A stretch of 64,000 nucleotides of DNA from Micromonospora sp. HK10 (GTDB taxonomy: Bacteria; Actinomycetota; Actinomycetes; Mycobacteriales; Micromonosporaceae), in NCBI RefSeq assembly GCF_000982955.1, contig NZ_KQ058845.1:1-64000 (forward strand), read 5' to 3'. The notes beneath the pieces are model-generated. The model did not search any database. It had not been told where the DNA came from and saw nothing but the letters and a program-made list of their open reading frames with translations. Shown piece by piece: positions 43,353 through 52,123 of the stretch. Position 1 is the first letter of the stretch; the number at the start of each line of letters is the position of its first letter. The translations under genes and the position numbers were made by a program.

Positions 43353-44608
43353 GCGCAACGCCGCGCCCCGTGGGCACGCTCGAGCGGCTGAGGACGATCC
43401 GGCGTGCGTTGCACCAGGTGCCCGAACTCGGGCTGCACCTGCCGCAGACGCAACGGCTGGTTCTCGACGCCCTGGCGCCGCTGCCGCTGGAAACGCGCAC
43501 CGGTGAAGGCCTGTCGTCGGTCGTGGCAGTCCTGCGCGGCGGCGCGCCGGCCGTCGGCGATCGGCGCGCGGTCCTGCTGCGGGCGGACATGGACGCGTTG
43601 CCGATCGAGGAGAAGACCGGCCTGCCGTACGCGTCGGCACAACCCGGCGCCATGCACGCCTGCGGACATGACCTGCACACCGCGATGCTGATCGGCGCGG
43701 CGGGGCTGCTCGCCGAGCGAGCGGCGAGCCTGCCGGGCGACGTGGTGTTCATGTTCCAGCCGGGCGAGGAGGGTGACGCCGGCGCACGCCACATGATCGA
43801 GGAGGGCGTGCTGGACGCGGCCGGCGAACGGGTATGTGCGGCGCTGGCGCTGCACGTGTTCGCCGGCGTCGCCCCGTTCGGCACGGTGCTGACCCGGCCC
43901 GGCGCGATCATGGCGGCCTCGGATGCCCTGCGGGTCACCGTCCGCGGTCGGGGCGGACACGCCTCGATGCCGCACACCGCCCGCGATCCGATCACCGCGG
44001 CCGCGGAGATGGTCCTCGGGCTGCAGACCGCTGTGACCCGCCGGATCGACGCGCTCGACCCGGTCGTCTGCACGGTCGGCATCATGCGGGCGGGAACGCG
44101 ACGCAACGTGATCCCCGACTCGGCGTACTTCGAGGCCACGATCCGCACGTTCAGTCACGCCCGGCGGGAGTCGGTCCGGAAACTTTTCCCGCAGGTCATC
44201 CACGGTATCGCGGCGGCACATGACGTCACCGCCGAGGTGACGATCGAGCCGTTCTACCCGCCGACCGTCAGCGACGCGGCCGAGGCCGGCCTGCTCCGCG
44301 ACGTCGCCGCCGGCCTGCCCGGCGCGCGGTACGCGGAGCTTCCGGCGCCGCTGACCACGGCGGAAGACTTCGCGTACGTGCTCGAGCAGGTGCCCGGAGT
44401 AATGGCGCTGCTCGGTGCGGGGCCGCGCGGCACGGATGTCGACCGGCAGATACCCAACCACAGCGCGACGGTCCTGTTCGACGACGACGTCCTGCCCATC
44501 GGCGCGCGGCTCTACGCCGAGTGGGCCGGACGGCGCCTGCGCGACGCCGCGCCCGCCTCGAGCCACTCGCGTTCAGCGGAAGGTGCCGTACATGCAGCAA
44601 TCCTGTGA
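43349..44608 (+). CDS. M20 family amidohydrolase (aminoacylase-like)
   Basis: 419 residues. Metal ligands are visible: HACGHDLHTAMLIG (two His and an Asp), FQPGEEGDAGARHMI (Glu-Glu), and the late His in PNHSATVLFDD. RADMDALPIEEKTG and the dimerisation insert GRGGHASMPHTARDP are typical of hippurate hydrolase/aminoacylase members. It would remove an N-acyl group, perhaps unmasking a protected amino acid. The ATG overlaps the small upstream frame; the end overlaps the next gene by 17 bases. Confidence 0.93.
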   Translation: MSATPRPVGTLERLRTIRRALHQVPELGLHLPQTQRLVLDALAPLPLETRTGEGLSSVVAVLRGGAPAVGDRRAVLLRADMDALPIEEKTGLPYASAQPGAMHACGHDLHTAMLIGAAGLLAERAASLPGDVVFMFQPGEEGDAGARHMIEEGVLDAAGERVCAALALHVFAGVAPFGTVLTRPGAIMAASDALRVTVRGRGGHASMPHTARDPITAAAEMVLGLQTAVTRRIDALDPVVCTVGIMRAGTRRNVIPDSAYFEATIRTFSHARRESVRKLFPQVIHGIAAAHDVTAEVTIEPFYPPTVSDAAEAGLLRDVAAGLPGARYAELPAPLTTAEDFAYVLEQVPGVMALLGAGPRGTDVDRQIPNHSATVLFDDDVLPIGARLYAEWAGRRLRDAAPASSHSRSAEGAVHAAIL

Positions 44609-45782
44609 AACCCTCGTCATCGGCGCGGGAATCGTCGGTACCGCGGTCGCGCTATCGCTCGGCCACGAAGGTCTCCGCGTCATCGATGCCGCCGGGCCCG
44701 AACTCGCGGGAGCCACCGGTCACTCGCCGGGCTACATCAGCCAACTCGGCTACCACCCTGTGCTGACCGCGATGGCCGTCGAGACGACCGCGCTCTGCGA
44801 GCGTCTGACGGGCGGCGACACGCGGGTGTTCGACCGTGTCGGCAGCATCGAGGTCGCGACGACGCCGCGGGGCGCCGAAGCCCAGGAGGCGCGCCGCGCG
44901 CTGGCCGCGGAGTCCGGCGTCACCGTCCGCCGGCTGCGGCCGGCGCAGGCACAGGCTCTCGCACCGCAGTGCGTCGACGCGGGTACGGCACTCGGCGCGT
45001 TGCACTTCCCGGACGACGCCGTCGTCGACGCGCCGCGGCTCACCGCGCTGCTGCGCGGCCACGCCGAAGCGGCGGGCGCCCGTTTCCATTGGCACGAGCC
45101 GGCGCTCAAGCTCGCGCAGCACACCGGCCGCGTCGAGGTGACCACGCCCTCGGGGACGTTCACGGCGGCCCGGGTCGTGCTCGCCACCAGCATGTGGACG
45201 CCTGCCCTGACCGGCCCGCTCGGCGTGCGCCTGCCCATCGTCTCGATCAGGCACCCGTTCGTCTACGGGCCGACCGGTCACGCCGCGCCCCCGCGCCAGC
45301 CGTTCGTTCGTTTCCTGGAGCAGGCCGTGTACGGGCGCTGGCACGGTGACCGGTGGGGCTTCGGCACCCGCGCGCACCCCGACCACCTGGCCGACATGGC
45401 CGGGAGACAACGCGCCGACCTGCCGTGGGACGGTACGTTCGAGGAGACCATGCAGCTGCTCAGCCGGCAGTTCAAGGACTGGCGACTCTTCGCTCCCCGG
45501 CAAAGGCTCGACGGGGTGTTCCCCGCCACGCCGGACGCGCTGCCGATGGTCGGTCACCTCACGGGCGACGTGTGGATCGCCGCCGGGATCCTGGTGACGC
45601 ATGCGCTCGCCGCCGGACGGATCCTCGCTGATCTGATCCGCGGGAGTGCCGATGTCGCGGCCGAGGCGAGCCAGGCGCTCGCGCCGGCTCGCTTCGCCGA
45701 CCTGGACGAGGAGGCCGCCACGGCCCAGGCCATCGATGCCTATCACGGTCGCATCGCGGTCCGGCGGGCCCAGCATGCCTGA
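44592..45782 (+). CDS. FAD-dependent amino-acid oxidoreductase (DAO family)
   Basis: 396 residues. The N-terminal dinucleotide fold is TLVIGAGIVGTAVALSLG, followed by GATGHSPGYISQLGYHP. A DAO substrate domain and the C-terminal FAD loop PATPDALPMVGHLTGDVWIA plus THALAAGRILADLI complete it. Such enzymes oxidise amines or amino acids to imines/keto acids. The ATG at 44592 has GGAAGG upstream. The end overlaps the methyltransferase gene by eight bases. Acts within the amino-acid operon; exact substrate unknown. Confidence 0.9.
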   Translation: MQQSCETLVIGAGIVGTAVALSLGHEGLRVIDAAGPELAGATGHSPGYISQLGYHPVLTAMAVETTALCERLTGGDTRVFDRVGSIEVATTPRGAEAQEARRALAAESGVTVRRLRPAQAQALAPQCVDAGTALGALHFPDDAVVDAPRLTALLRGHAEAAGARFHWHEPALKLAQHTGRVEVTTPSGTFTAARVVLATSMWTPALTGPLGVRLPIVSIRHPFVYGPTGHAAPPRQPFVRFLEQAVYGRWHGDRWGFGTRAHPDHLADMAGRQRADLPWDGTFEETMQLLSRQFKDWRLFAPRQRLDGVFPATPDALPMVGHLTGDVWIAAGILVTHALAAGRILADLIRGSADVAAEASQALAPARFADLDEEAATAQAIDAYHGRIAVRRAQHA

Positions 45783-46389
45783 GCCGTCACTGTGGCAGGA
45801 GCTCACCGCCCGCGATCCGGGTCATGCCCCCGCGTACGTCGAACGGTTCCGCGCCTGGGAACGCGATGATCGCGTCGACCTCGGCGGCGAGGCGCGCCTG
45901 GTGGACGCCCTGGCACCGCGCGGCGCCCGGATCCTGGACGCCGGCTGCGGCACCGGGCGGGTCGGCGCGCGCTTGCACCGGCTGGGCCACACCGTCGTCG
46001 GTGTCGACTCCGACGCACAACTGCTCGACGCCGCCCGAACGGATCATCCCGGCCCGACCTGGGTCCGTGCCGACCTGGCGGAACTCGACACCGTGCCGGA
46101 GGCGTCCGAGCCGTTCGACGTGATCGTCGCCGCCGGTAACGTCATGGTGTTCCTGGGCCCGCCGACCCGCCGGCCGGTCCTGACCCACCTGCGCCGCCGG
46201 CTGACGCCGGACGGGCGGCTGGTCACGGGGTTCGACCTCGATCGGGGCTATGGACGACCGGAGTTCGAAGAGGACGCCCGGCACGCGGGTCTCGTCGTGG
46301 AGCACACGTTCCGCACCTGGGATCTGCGTCCAGCCGGTGCCGACCCGGCGTATGTGGTCTACCTCATGACGCCCGGGACAGCCGAGTGA
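45775..46389 (+). CDS. SAM-dependent class I methyltransferase
   Basis: 204 residues. The SAM motif I is ILDAGCGTGRVGARLHRLGH, the acidic strand-2 end is VGVDSDAQLL, and motif III is DVIVAAGNVMVFL followed by RLTPDGRLVTGFD. It is similar to methyltransferase domain 25 proteins. The ATG at 45775 overlaps the oxidoreductase stop, and the stop overlaps the next GTG (GTGA). It probably methylates the amino-acid product or an intermediate. Confidence 0.9.
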   Translation: MPEPSLWQELTARDPGHAPAYVERFRAWERDDRVDLGGEARLVDALAPRGARILDAGCGTGRVGARLHRLGHTVVGVDSDAQLLDAARTDHPGPTWVRADLAELDTVPEASEPFDVIVAAGNVMVFLGPPTRRPVLTHLRRRLTPDGRLVTGFDLDRGYGRPEFEEDARHAGLVVEHTFRTWDLRPAGADPAYVVYLMTPGTAE

Positions 46390-47633
46390 GCGCGTTCGAG
46401 CCCAGTCTCGACCGGCTGTGGGAGCGCGGCTCCCTGCGCTGGCAACGCCGGTCCGCCCCGGACGCGGTCCCGCTGACCATCGCGGAACTCGACGTGCGCA
46501 CACCGCCCTTCGTCCTGGACGCCGTCATGGGCCGGCTGACCGGAACCGGCGTCGGCTACTACGACCCGGCGGCGTTGCGCGAGCGGTGCGCGGAGTTCGG
46601 CGAGCGGGTGTTCGGGATCACCGGCTTCGCCTGGTCGCGAACGTGCTCGGACACCCTGCAGGCGTGCCGGACGGTGGTGGACGCGCTCGTAGCGACCGAC
46701 GGCACGGTCGTCGTGGAGGAGCCGCTCTACCCCGACCTACGGCGACTGGCGCGCTATCCACGCCGGCGGCTGCTGACCGTGCCGGCCCCGCCCGTGCCCG
46801 GCGCGCCCGCCGACTGGGAGCTGATCGCCACGACGCTGAAGGCCGCCGACTGCGCCCTGCTGTGCCACCCGCACAATCCGCTCGCGACGGCGTGGTCGGC
46901 CGGCGGCATCGACCGGTTCCTGGAGCTTGCCGCGCGTGCACGGTGCGCGGTGGTCGTCGACGAAGTGCACCTGCCGCTCTCGGGCCGCCCGTCGTTCATG
47001 TCCCGGGCGGCCGGTCACGACGCCCCGGTGGTCGTGTGCACGTCGCTCTCCAAGTCGATCGGATCCAGCGGCACGAAAACCGGATTCGCCTACGCCAACG
47101 CCGCGGCCGCCGAGCGCATCGGCGGTTTACCCGACGAGGCCTTCCCGTCGCCGGACACGTTCGGTGCCGCCATATCGCTGGCCTTCCTGGACCACGGGGC
47201 CGGTTGGCTGCCGCGGGTGCGCGCCGAGCTGGACGCAAACCGCGCGGCCCTGGCGTCCTTCCTGCCCGAACTCGGCATCGGGGTGGCGCTCGCCCCGGGC
47301 GTGACCGGCCTCATCGGATGGATCGAGGACGAGTCGGATCACCTGTCCCGCCTGCTGTCGATGGCCCGCGTCGACCTGCTGCCCGCCAGCCATTACGGGT
47401 CGGGGCCCGGTTCGGGCTGGCGCATCAGCTACGGGGTCCACCATGACATCCTGGACCTGGTGTTCGACCGCCTTCGGCAGGCCCGGCACGAAGACCTCGG
47501 GGCGCTGTCCGAACCGCGACCCGGCCCACGACTGCCCGGCGAGGCGATCCGCAACGTGGCGACAGTCACCGCTCTCGTAGCACGCGGGTGCGCGCCGCGA
47601 GAGCGAAAACTCCAGGCAGAACGGCCGGAATGA
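46386..47633 (+). CDS. PatB/MalY-type PLP aminotransferase or C-S lyase
   Basis: 415 residues, fold type I. PLP residues are in LLCHPHNPLATAWS (Asn), VVVDEVHLPLSG (Asp) and the Schiff-base Lys in SLSKSIGSSGTKTGF. The PatB-type N-terminus LRWQRRSAPDAVPLTIAELD is evident. The family contains cystathionine beta-lyases and aminotransferases. Last gene of the operon, coupled to the methyltransferase by GTGA. The final 60 residues extend past the usual end and overlap the convergent membrane-protein gene by 68 bases. Confidence 0.9.
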   Translation: MSAFEPSLDRLWERGSLRWQRRSAPDAVPLTIAELDVRTPPFVLDAVMGRLTGTGVGYYDPAALRERCAEFGERVFGITGFAWSRTCSDTLQACRTVVDALVATDGTVVVEEPLYPDLRRLARYPRRRLLTVPAPPVPGAPADWELIATTLKAADCALLCHPHNPLATAWSAGGIDRFLELAARARCAVVVDEVHLPLSGRPSFMSRAAGHDAPVVVCTSLSKSIGSSGTKTGFAYANAAAAERIGGLPDEAFPSPDTFGAAISLAFLDHGAGWLPRVRAELDANRAALASFLPELGIGVALAPGVTGLIGWIEDESDHLSRLLSMARVDLLPASHYGSGPGSGWRISYGVHHDILDLVFDRLRQARHEDLGALSEPRPGPRLPGEAIRNVATVTALVARGCAPRERKLQAERPE

Positions 47634-47889
47634 GTCCCATGAAGCCGACGACCAGAAGGACCCGCTGGGCTATGAGGTGCCGCCCGTGCGCATAGGCGAC
47701 CGTCGCCCAGATGGCTAGCACACCGACAATCAACAACCACGCCAGCATGAGTTCGTCGAGCGGGTACGGCAGGGACTGTCCCCACGCGTCGGTCAACTGT
47801 TCCAGTACCCCAACAGCCGCCAACGCCGACAACCCGGAGAAACCAGTCAGTGCAATCGTGACGACTCGGCGTGAGGTACTGACCGGCAT
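47566..47889 (-). CDS. Small membrane protein, three helices
   Basis: 107 residues with three hydrophobic stretches (VTIALTGFSGLSALAAVGVL, LMLAWLLIVGVLAIWATVAY, VLLVVGFMGLIPAVLPGVFA) and a short basic tail (AARTRVLRER). No family recognised. It overlaps the end of the PatB-like gene on the opposite strand. The ATG at 47889 gives a sensible N-terminus (MPVSTSRRVVT). Confidence 0.65.
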   Translation of the reverse strand: MPVSTSRRVVTIALTGFSGLSALAAVGVLEQLTDAWGQSLPYPLDELMLAWLLIVGVLAIWATVAYAHGRHLIAQRVLLVVGFMGLIPAVLPGVFALAARTRVLRER

Positions 47890-48015
47890 TCAGGGCTCCT
47901 TGATCGCAGGTAGATCGCCTCCTGCCGTGCGACGAGGAGGCTTCTCTGGCTTCTTGTCGCAGCGGCGGCAGCCTTGGCTGGCGGCGGTCCTTCTGCTGAC
48001 CCACCGCCCGGTGGC

Positions 48016-48555
48016 TCACAGGCCGGTTCGTCCGTCGATGCACTCGCGCAGGAGGTCGGCGTGGCCGGCGTGCCGCGCATACTCCTCGATCACGTGGACA
48101 AGCACGTCACGCGCGGCGTGGCTGCCACCGTCGACCAGCACCTCGCGGCCCAGGTCGGCCTCCTCAAGGGCGTCGAGCCATTCGTCCGCCTTGGCGGTCT
48201 CGGCCTTCCAGGTCGCGAAGGCGTCCTCCACCACCGCTGGGTCGGGGACCGCGCCCCCGAAGTCCCAATCCGGGTCGTCCTCGTGTTGGTAAAGGCAGGG
48301 TGCGTCGGTCCGCCCTTGCAGCACCCGCTGAAACCAGTGGTTCTCCATCTGGGCCAGGTGGCGGACCAGGCCGAGCAAGCTCAGGGTGCTGGGCGGTACC
48401 GAGCGTCGGCCGAGCTGCTCGGCGTCCAGTCCTTCGCACTTCATCTCTATGGTGAGGCGGTAGTTGTCGAGGTACTCCCGGTAGGTTGCCTTTTCGCCGA
48501 CGGGCTGGCCGAAGGTCCTGGGGTCGTCCTCGGGGGAGGTCCACAACTTGCTCAC
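48016..48555 (-). CDS. DinB-like (DUF664) protein
   Basis: 179 residues, four-helix-bundle DinB/DUF664 type. Signatures are YLDNYRLTIEMKCEGLDAEQ, TLSLLGLVRHLAQMENHWFQ (first metal His) and VLVHVIEEYARHAGHADLLR (two further His). These proteins often use a metal and sometimes a small thiol as cofactor. The GTG at 48555 removes an unsupported 12-residue lead. A stand-alone accessory gene. Confidence 0.85.
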   Translation of the reverse strand: MSKLWTSPEDDPRTFGQPVGEKATYREYLDNYRLTIEMKCEGLDAEQLGRRSVPPSTLSLLGLVRHLAQMENHWFQRVLQGRTDAPCLYQHEDDPDWDFGGAVPDPAVVEDAFATWKAETAKADEWLDALEEADLGREVLVDGGSHAARDVLVHVIEEYARHAGHADLLRECIDGRTGL

Positions 48556-48731
48556 GGCGCCACCCAATCGCGGGCGGACCGCACCGGTCAAGCTGGTTGC
48601 GGTGCCTCAACTCCGACGGCCGTCAGAAGAAATTCGATCTCCGCTCGCTCATCGGCACGACCGCGCGGTCCGCGGCAGCTGAGGATGGCGGCGCGGCGGT
48701 GACCGGTACGGTTGCTGCTGCGATCAGCCGG

Positions 48732-49355
48732 TCAGTCGCGCGGCGGGGAGGCGGCCGATCGGCGGCCACCATGCGAGGCGACCAGGGCATCAGCCACGAT
48801 CGCGGCGTCCGCCTCGGCGACGTCGGCGGGATACTCCGGCAGGAGGTCATCCCAGACGGGCAGCCAGGATCCGAAGAGCTGCGCCTGGCCCTCCGGACGG
48901 GCGAAGAACCAGACGTGCAGGTGAGCGGCGCCGTCGCCGACGCGGTAGACGTGGGCTCGCGAGATGTGCGGCAGAGCCTGCACGTGGCGGACGATCCGCG
49001 TGGTGAGCAGTCCCAGCTCCGCGGCGAGATCGTCGGGGAGATCCGCCATGTCATGGTGATCGCGCGGGTAGAGCATCAGTACCAGCGGCACGCCCACTCC
49101 CGGGACACGGGCCAACCGCCAGTGATCGTTGAACCAGATACCCTCGTCGCGTTCCCGGCAGTTCCGGCACTGCGCCGGATCCTCGCCGTGCCGGGCGGGC
49201 TCGGGCAGCACCGGCGGCCGCAGCGGCGCGACGCGCAATCCATCCTGTTCGAACGGGCTGATGTCCCATCCCGTCATCCGCGCCAGCGGAAGCCGCCGCT
49301 CGCTGTCCGCGACGGCCGTCGCGTGGTCATAGAACTGGTCCGGACGCAAGGCCAT
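48732..49355 (-). CDS. HIT-like domain protein with a Cys pair
   Basis: 207 residues. The C-terminal half has the histidine-triad-like stretch VGDGAAHLHVWFFARPEGQ, where HLH fits a truncated HIT motif. The preceding strand is VPLVLMLYPRDHHDMADLPD. Upstream a CRNCRERDEGIWFNDHWRLA segment with two Cys suggests a zinc site. HIT enzymes hydrolyse or transfer nucleotidyl groups. The ATG at 49355 starts MALRPDQFYDHA. Likely a single-gene unit. Confidence 0.7.
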   Translation of the reverse strand: MALRPDQFYDHATAVADSERRLPLARMTGWDISPFEQDGLRVAPLRPPVLPEPARHGEDPAQCRNCRERDEGIWFNDHWRLARVPGVGVPLVLMLYPRDHHDMADLPDDLAAELGLLTTRIVRHVQALPHISRAHVYRVGDGAAHLHVWFFARPEGQAQLFGSWLPVWDDLLPEYPADVAEADAAIVADALVASHGGRRSAASPPRD

Positions 49356-49555
49356 GGCGCGAAGACTAGTACAACCAAGATCCAATCGCTATTCATCGCT
49401 ACAACGTGGGCTGCCGCCTCGGCCCGGCGGGCGGCCACCCGCGGGGTGGCACGGATTCGACGTGGAAACCCCCTTACCGGCCATGAGCGGTCACAGCGCG
49501 TGAGCCTGCTTGGCGCGGGCGGCAGGCGCGGCCGGCGCTTGAGCGGCCGTCCGGC

Positions 49556-50269
49556 TCAAGGCGCTCGGTCGGCCCAGCTACGTGCCATGACGGTGATTCG
49601 TTCGGCCACTGCATCCGGGTCGACGAGTTGATGCAGGTGCTCGCCGGGAACCTGCTCGACATCCCAGCCGCGTTCTCGCGCCTCCTGCGCCATGTGGTGG
49701 TAAGGCGGCCCGAAGAGGAGGTAACCGCACGGTCGGTCATCCCAGCCGGCAGGCACCGGAACCTCCTGCTCGTAATAGCTCAGTGGAAGCCGGGGCTGCT
49801 CGGCCGCGACGACGGATCTTGTTTGTGGATCGGGGAACAGCCGGGCGACCTCGTCCTCCGGCCACCATGTCGTCCACCGCGGCAACCGACCTTCGGTCGC
49901 CATGGTGCGCAGCTTGTGCAGCCGCTCGGGCGTCGTCGCAGGCGACGCACCGGTACGGGCGGGCAGGCTCGCATCAACGAACAGGCACCCGGCGACCGGA
50001 GGCCGAACCGCATGCGCAATGACCGGAACGAACAGGCCGGCGTTGCTGTGCGCGACGATCAGGATCGGCTCGCCGTGCGGAAACTGGTCGACGGCGTCTT
50101 TGACCTTGCTGACGACGCGTGGCCAGAACGGCGGTTCCTCCGGAATCGTCACGTCGACCAGCGACGGGATTGCCGTCACCATGCCGAGGGATGCCAACCT
50201 GGTCGCGACCGGAGCCCAGCTCAGCGGACCCAACAGCAAGCTATGCACAAATACGAATGCGGGAGCCAT
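49556..50269 (-). CDS. Alpha/beta hydrolase family protein
   Basis: 237 residues. An N-terminal oxyanion segment FVFVHSLLLGPLSWAPVATR is followed by the nucleophile elbow ILIVAHSNAGLFVPV (His-Ser-Asn-Ala-Gly). The late acid/His region is VEQVPGEHLHQLVDPDAVAE. It is probably a small cytoplasmic esterase or related hydrolase. The ATG at 50269 follows GAGGA. The remnant of a VOC protein starts 29 bp away on the other strand. Confidence 0.8.
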   Translation of the reverse strand: MAPAFVFVHSLLLGPLSWAPVATRLASLGMVTAIPSLVDVTIPEEPPFWPRVVSKVKDAVDQFPHGEPILIVAHSNAGLFVPVIAHAVRPPVAGCLFVDASLPARTGASPATTPERLHKLRTMATEGRLPRWTTWWPEDEVARLFPDPQTRSVVAAEQPRLPLSYYEQEVPVPAGWDDRPCGYLLFGPPYHHMAQEARERGWDVEQVPGEHLHQLVDPDAVAERITVMARSWADRAP

Positions 50270-50298
50270 CAGCGAACTATCCTCGACACCGCAACCGT

Positions 50299-50466
50299 AT
50301 GCACCTTGACGTCGCCGTCCCGCATGATCAGGCCGAGGCTCGCATCGCCGCCGCACTGGCCGCGGGCGGCCAATTGGTATCCGATGCGCACGCACCGAAG
50401 TGGTGGGTCCTGGCCGACGCCGAGGGCAACGAGGCGTGCGTCGCCACCTGGGTCGGCCGAGAATAG
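50299..50466 (+). pseudogene. C-terminal remnant of a VOC (glyoxalase-fold) protein
   Basis: Fifty-five codons, MHLDVAVPHDQAEARIAAAL, then LVSDAHAPKWWVLADAEGNE and CVATWVGRE. This is the last half-domain of VOC proteins, often seen fused to pterin carbinolamine dehydratase. The N-terminal three quarters are absent. The sequence upstream belongs to the divergent hydrolase, so the gene was truncated by rearrangement. The ATG is internal to the original protein. Confidence 0.6.
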
Positions 50467-50574
50467 CGGCCTGCTCGAAGGTGCAGGGCCACGATCGACC
50501 GTAGCGACGCGTGCCCGCTGATGCGATCGGGCACGGACAGGCACACTGGCCTGACCGTCGGCCACACTTGCGGC

Positions 50575-51162
50575 ATGACGACGACGATCGTGCCGATTAC
50601 CTCCGCCCATCCGGCGTTCGATCAGGTAGCTGCTCTGTTCGACGACTACCGGGCGCACTACGGCCAACCGTCAACCCCGGAGACCACCCGCTCCTGGCTG
50701 CATGATCAACTCGCACAACACCGGATCTCCGCCGCTGCCGCCACCCGAGCTGATCGCGTCTGCGGCTTCATCACGGTCATGATCATGCCGGCATCGCTCA
50801 TGCTGGGCACCTCATGGTCGATCCGCGACCTCTACGTGGCCCCGAGCCATCGCCGCAGCGGTATCGCGAACGCCCTGCTCCAGCACGTCATCCACAACGC
50901 CCGTGCCGCTGGCGCGCATCGCGTCTCTCTCCAGACCGAGACCGACAACACCCCCGCGCTGACGCTCTACACCGACATCGGCTTCCAGCCCGTCACCGGC
51001 CTGGAACTACTCAACCTCACCTTCGAGCGCACCCGCCAAGATCCAGGAGACACGGCCCGGACGGACCGGTTCCACCGGGTCTCGATCGGGGAGGATGTAC
51101 CGGGATGCGGTCGCACACGGCTCGGAGCCCCCGCATCGCGGTCCGGGACGACAGCATCGTGA
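50575..51162 (+). CDS. GNAT family N-acetyltransferase
   Basis: 195 residues. The acetyl-CoA binding motif is RDLYVAPSHRRSGIANALLQ, preceded by VCGFITVMIMPASLM. It is followed by HRVSLQTETDNTPALTLYTD and IGFQPVTG. Substrate unknown; could be an antibiotic, polyamine or protein N-terminus. About 35 polar residues after the domain look like read-through, so a recent loss of the original stop is possible. The ATG at 50575 (MTTTIVPITS) is chosen for domain fit. Confidence 0.85.
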   Translation: MTTTIVPITSAHPAFDQVAALFDDYRAHYGQPSTPETTRSWLHDQLAQHRISAAAATRADRVCGFITVMIMPASLMLGTSWSIRDLYVAPSHRRSGIANALLQHVIHNARAAGAHRVSLQTETDNTPALTLYTDIGFQPVTGLELLNLTFERTRQDPGDTARTDRFHRVSIGEDVPGCGRTRLGAPASRSGTTAS

Positions 51163-51229
51163 CGTGCGCGCATCGGCAGTTGCGGACGGCTCCGTCGGGC
51201 GGCCAACGGCCTGAGGGTGCACCGAAGTT

Positions 51230-51898
51230 ATGGGCGGTCGGCTGACATACCGTCTGGTGATGGCGTACGCGGGCTCCCGGACCATGAATGTCGGAACCTG
51301 GTTGTTGCCCGAGGACGAAGACGCCTTCGACCGGGCCTTGCGCGACACGTCCCCTGGCGCCGCATGGCAATGCTCGCAACCGGGGCCGCCGGGACTTCAC
51401 CCAGTCCACCTCCACGGCTCACTGGCAAACGCGATGGCCTGCGGCGGCCGGGGAATTCAGGCGTTCCTGCACCTGCCGATCGGCGCGAGCCTGCCATCAA
51501 CCGTCACGCTTGCCGACGACGTCCCACTGCCGGACGGGCCACCGATCGCAGCCACTGTTCAACTCCTGCGCTCGACGCGCCGACATGACCCCGACGGTAC
51601 GTACTGCGATCACGACGCCGGCTACCAGCACCCGGTAGGCGGTCCGTACTTTGATGCCGGCCGGTTGGCCGTTCGCTGGTTCGAGGACGACGTCGGTTCC
51701 GGCGCACACGAGGTCCTCCTGCGGCAGACGCGGGAGGTTCGGTCGGTGCTGACAGCCACTACTGGGCCGGCTCGCATCAAAGATCAAAATGGCAGACCGC
51801 TGACTGGCTATCGCATCGGTCCGGCCGCTCAGGCGATGGCCGAAGCGACGGGCACCCTTCTCGGCCGCCCTGGATTACAGCGGTTCCAGCTCGGCTGA
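51230..51898 (+). CDS. Hypothetical protein upstream of the caspase-EAL gene
   Basis: 222 residues, soluble, not recognised. Visible features are a His/Gly-rich central region (GLHPVHLHGSLANAMACGG, then YCDHDAGYQHPVGGPYFD) and a C-terminal SVLTATTGPARIKDQNG segment, without signal or helix. It lies 225 bp before the caspase-EAL gene on the same strand. That gap makes a shared transcript possible but not shown. A GTG/ATG pair at 51257-51260 offers an alternative start. Confidence 0.5.
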   Translation: MGGRLTYRLVMAYAGSRTMNVGTWLLPEDEDAFDRALRDTSPGAAWQCSQPGPPGLHPVHLHGSLANAMACGGRGIQAFLHLPIGASLPSTVTLADDVPLPDGPPIAATVQLLRSTRRHDPDGTYCDHDAGYQHPVGGPYFDAGRLAVRWFEDDVGSGAHEVLLRQTREVRSVLTATTGPARIKDQNGRPLTGYRIGPAAQAMAEATGTLLGRPGLQRFQLG

Positions 51899-52123
51899 AC
51901 CTGCCGCGATCTCGATGTCAGTCAGCGCACTCAAGGGAGATCGCTCGTAGGCAGTCTGTGCTGGCCGACGACCGCTACCGCAGGTGCCGGTGTAAGTGGT
52001 GGCGACGTGACGGAAATCTGACCTCCCGCTCAGTGCGCCAGGCCTCCGAAATGGTCGGTAGGGTGACTGTTGGCATCCGTCTGAACTCAAGCGGTAGCCG
52101 CCGCGGGTCGCTTTGGGGGGTAG

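Noticed and set aside
43237..43506. Reading the segment before the M20 gene as an RiPP precursor
   Set aside because: No Cys/Ser/Thr-rich core or leader pattern and no RiPP-modifying enzyme in the operon; kept only as a candidate small frame from 43242.
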